Source: Malurus cyaneus samueli (Eukaryota; Chordata; Aves; Passeriformes; Maluridae). From it: a stretch of DNA of 64,000 nt. A model generated the notes under the pieces. It made no database searches. It was not told the origin of the DNA and saw nothing but the letters and a program-made list of their open reading frames with translations. The translations under genes were made by a program, and so were the position numbers. Location of the stretch: contig CM019216.1 in assembly GCA_009741485.1 (NCBI GenBank), forward strand, positions 48,245,201 to 48,309,200. Reading direction: 5' to 3'. This document shows, in pieces, positions 62,401 to 64,000 of the stretch. Position 1 is the stretch's first letter. Each line of letters opens with the position of its first letter.

Positions 62401-63957
62401 AAGAGAGACTCTTGACAGTATTCCATTTGCAGGTTAGGAATATAATGGAGCATAAAGAGCATGGGGAGGAGTAAAGCAATTTGGATTGTTGTGTGTTTTA
62501 CTGATGAAGAGTTGGCATCACAGATATTGGTGAATACTGCTATCTGCTTCACTCAGGTCATGATTTTGATTTGTGTTCATAGTCTTGCTGCTTAATTCCT
62601 GAGATGTTTGAATATTTAGATAGTAGGTAGTGTCAAAAGAAACTGAGAACTGGGGTATTCAAGGTTTTCCAAGAACAATGAGCTTGAAGCCAGTTTTACA
62701 GTGAAACAATGCATGAATGTATAAAATAAAAATAATGCTGGTACTAATGTCCTAAATATAGCCTTGGAGGTCAGCACTGTTTCAGCTCGTGCTTGCATCA
62801 TTCCCTGCAGCCTATGGAGCTAAATCACAGGGAGACTGTGGTTCCAGGGAACTTAGCATATGGTAATCAGATACATTGCCATATGTTATCCTACTAACAT
62901 ATGGGGGGAAGAACACAGTTGGTAAGGGAATTTCTAAACCTGAAGTGAAAGGCAGCAGCTCTGGTGTCACTTGCCCTTGTTAGCTTCAGTATCTCTGCAT
63001 GCTGCTTGTATAGGTTGGCTTGGGAGGCTTCCAGGTGAAGAATGCAAACCCCTGCTCACTTGCAGGAATGCTGCCCAAGGAGCAGGATTCTGAGCCAGTG
63101 GCAGGATGATTCTCCAGTCCCTCTTCTCACAGTCCTGTGTTCTGGTTCTTGCCTTGCTGAAACACTGACTGTTGAGATGTTTTACAAAAATGTCTACCAG
63201 AGGGAGAATTATATTTCTGTGTTTGAGCTGGATGGCATCTTTACAACTTGAAACTGCAGTTTGGTTGAATACTAGGATCTCTGGATAGGCTAATCTGCTG
63301 TGTCCTCGGAGTGCTTTTATGCTTTGGGTACTGATTGCTCATGTTATAAGTCCATCTATAAATTTTTATGCTACTATTTTGAAAAAGTAGGGCCTAAAAT
63401 ACATAAATAAAACTCATACGAGAAGGTTATAACCTTTTACAATATTCTCAAGTCATATGTTATTGTGCAATTTTTCTATTTTTTTAACCTACTCCTAAGA
63501 GTTTGTGTCTGTTTTTTTTCAGAACCAGAAAACTAAAAACTTGCAAATATAAAGTTAAAAGCCTGTGTATTCAAAGACACATATTTGCTTGAATTTTCCA
63601 GTCTTCTTTTGTCCTGTCCATTCCCATTTTACTAGGAATTAAAAGATGAGTATTTGAGATCCCAAATGCCCTAAGGCAAATCTTGGTGAATTCGCTTCCT
63701 TAGCAGATAATTTTCTCTCTTATCAGATGCACGTGTGATGGTGCACACAGGTGACACAGTTTGAGGCATTAATTTACGGTAGTGTCGGGTCTGTTGTGGG
63801 CATGCCTTTGTGATCTCCACAAGCACTTGGCTCTGTCTCTCTGGTTACCTGCCAAAAGCACAAGTTGGTGAGATTCATGTAGCCTTCTAACATCGTATGT
63901 GTTTATCCTTCTGTGGGAGAAAATAACACCTTTCTCTTTTCTCCTTGTTTTCCTCAG
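59448..63957 (+). other. TPD52L1: TPD52L1 intron 2
   Basis: A 4.5-kb intron with donor GTAAGA and acceptor TTTTCCTCAG. Apart from a CR1 fragment at about 60250-60386, it is unique AT-rich sequence in which I see no exon or RNA gene. Confidence 0.85.
60250..60386 (+). mobile_element. CR1 LINE 3'-end fragment
   Basis: GGAGTCTCCATCCATCTCCA, AAGTATTTAAAAGCTGTCTGG and the final CAGCCATTCTGTGATTC correspond to the last 140 bases of CR1 (…GGAGTCACCATCCCTGGAGG…TTTAAAAGACGT…ATTCTGTGATTC). It is short and diverged. Confidence 0.8.
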
Positions 63958-64000
63958 CTAGAGGATGAAATTTCAACTTTGCGGCAAGTGTTAGCAGCCA
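63958..64000 (+). CDS. TPD52L1: TPD52L1 coding exon 3 (partial, cut by the window end)
   Basis: After the acceptor CCTCAG the frame reads LEDEISTLRQVLAA and then leaves the window. It follows directly on ...EELKTELAK from exon 2 and forms the coiled coil through which D52-like proteins pair. Leucines and other hydrophobic residues fall at heptad spacing. I recall the human protein as LEDEITTLRQVLSAKE, so the match is close. Confidence 0.95.

Noticed and set aside
1..64000. Search for tRNA, rRNA, snoRNA genes and CRISPR arrays
   Set aside because: No tRNA-like cloverleaf gene, rRNA segment or regularly spaced repeat array was recognised. The only tRNA-related sequence is the primer-binding site at 7394-7411 and its inverted copy.

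Overview
The window is nuclear DNA from a vertebrate, most likely a bird. It carries spliced exons with canonical GT-AG junctions, is AT-rich with few interspersed repeats, has CR1 LINE tails as its main repeat class (several ending in avian-type CATTCTGTGAT), and holds one LTR retroelement. No SINEs or bacterial-type genes are visible. It contains parts of two neighbouring plus-strand genes, RNF217 and TPD52L1, which to my knowledge are also neighbours in the same order on human chromosome 6q. The ORFs seen elsewhere are mostly chance or repeat-derived frames in introns, UTR and intergenic DNA.

Layout. 1-13887 is the 3' part of the RNF217 coding region: an exon with the RING2 catalytic module (2665-2866), a 72-bp exon with most of the C-terminal transmembrane segment (11620-11691), and the last coding exon with the stop codon (13814-13887). 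The intron between the first two holds an old CR1 fragment and a compact LTR provirus at 7283-8963. From 13888 to about 23160 lies AT-rich, repeat-poor sequence that is plausibly a long RNF217 3'UTR. From about 23160 to 44140 is intergenic DNA with a (TA)n tract, a 0.7-kb CR1 copy, two older CR1 fragments, and an orphan promoter-like site with AP-1/Maf motifs and a TATA box near 33811-33883.

At 44150-45120 a CpG island marks the TPD52L1 promoter. It contains a GC-rich minisatellite of about nine units and coding exon 1 (44816-44834). A 14.5-kb intron leads to exon 2 (59332-59447), and exon 3 starts at 63958 and runs off the window. Together these give the N-terminus and the start of the coiled coil of tumour protein D53.

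Most unusual: the LTR element at 7283-8963. It has a perfect 5-bp target-site duplication (GTATT) and an intact-looking 3' LTR, but where a 5' LTR should be it has a 159-bp structure. That structure is a perfect 46-bp inverted repeat around the last 61 bp of the LTR, followed by an exact 18-nt primer-binding site for tRNA-Gly. A second LTR-end/TGG-type junction lies 52 bp further on. No gag, pol or env is recognisable.
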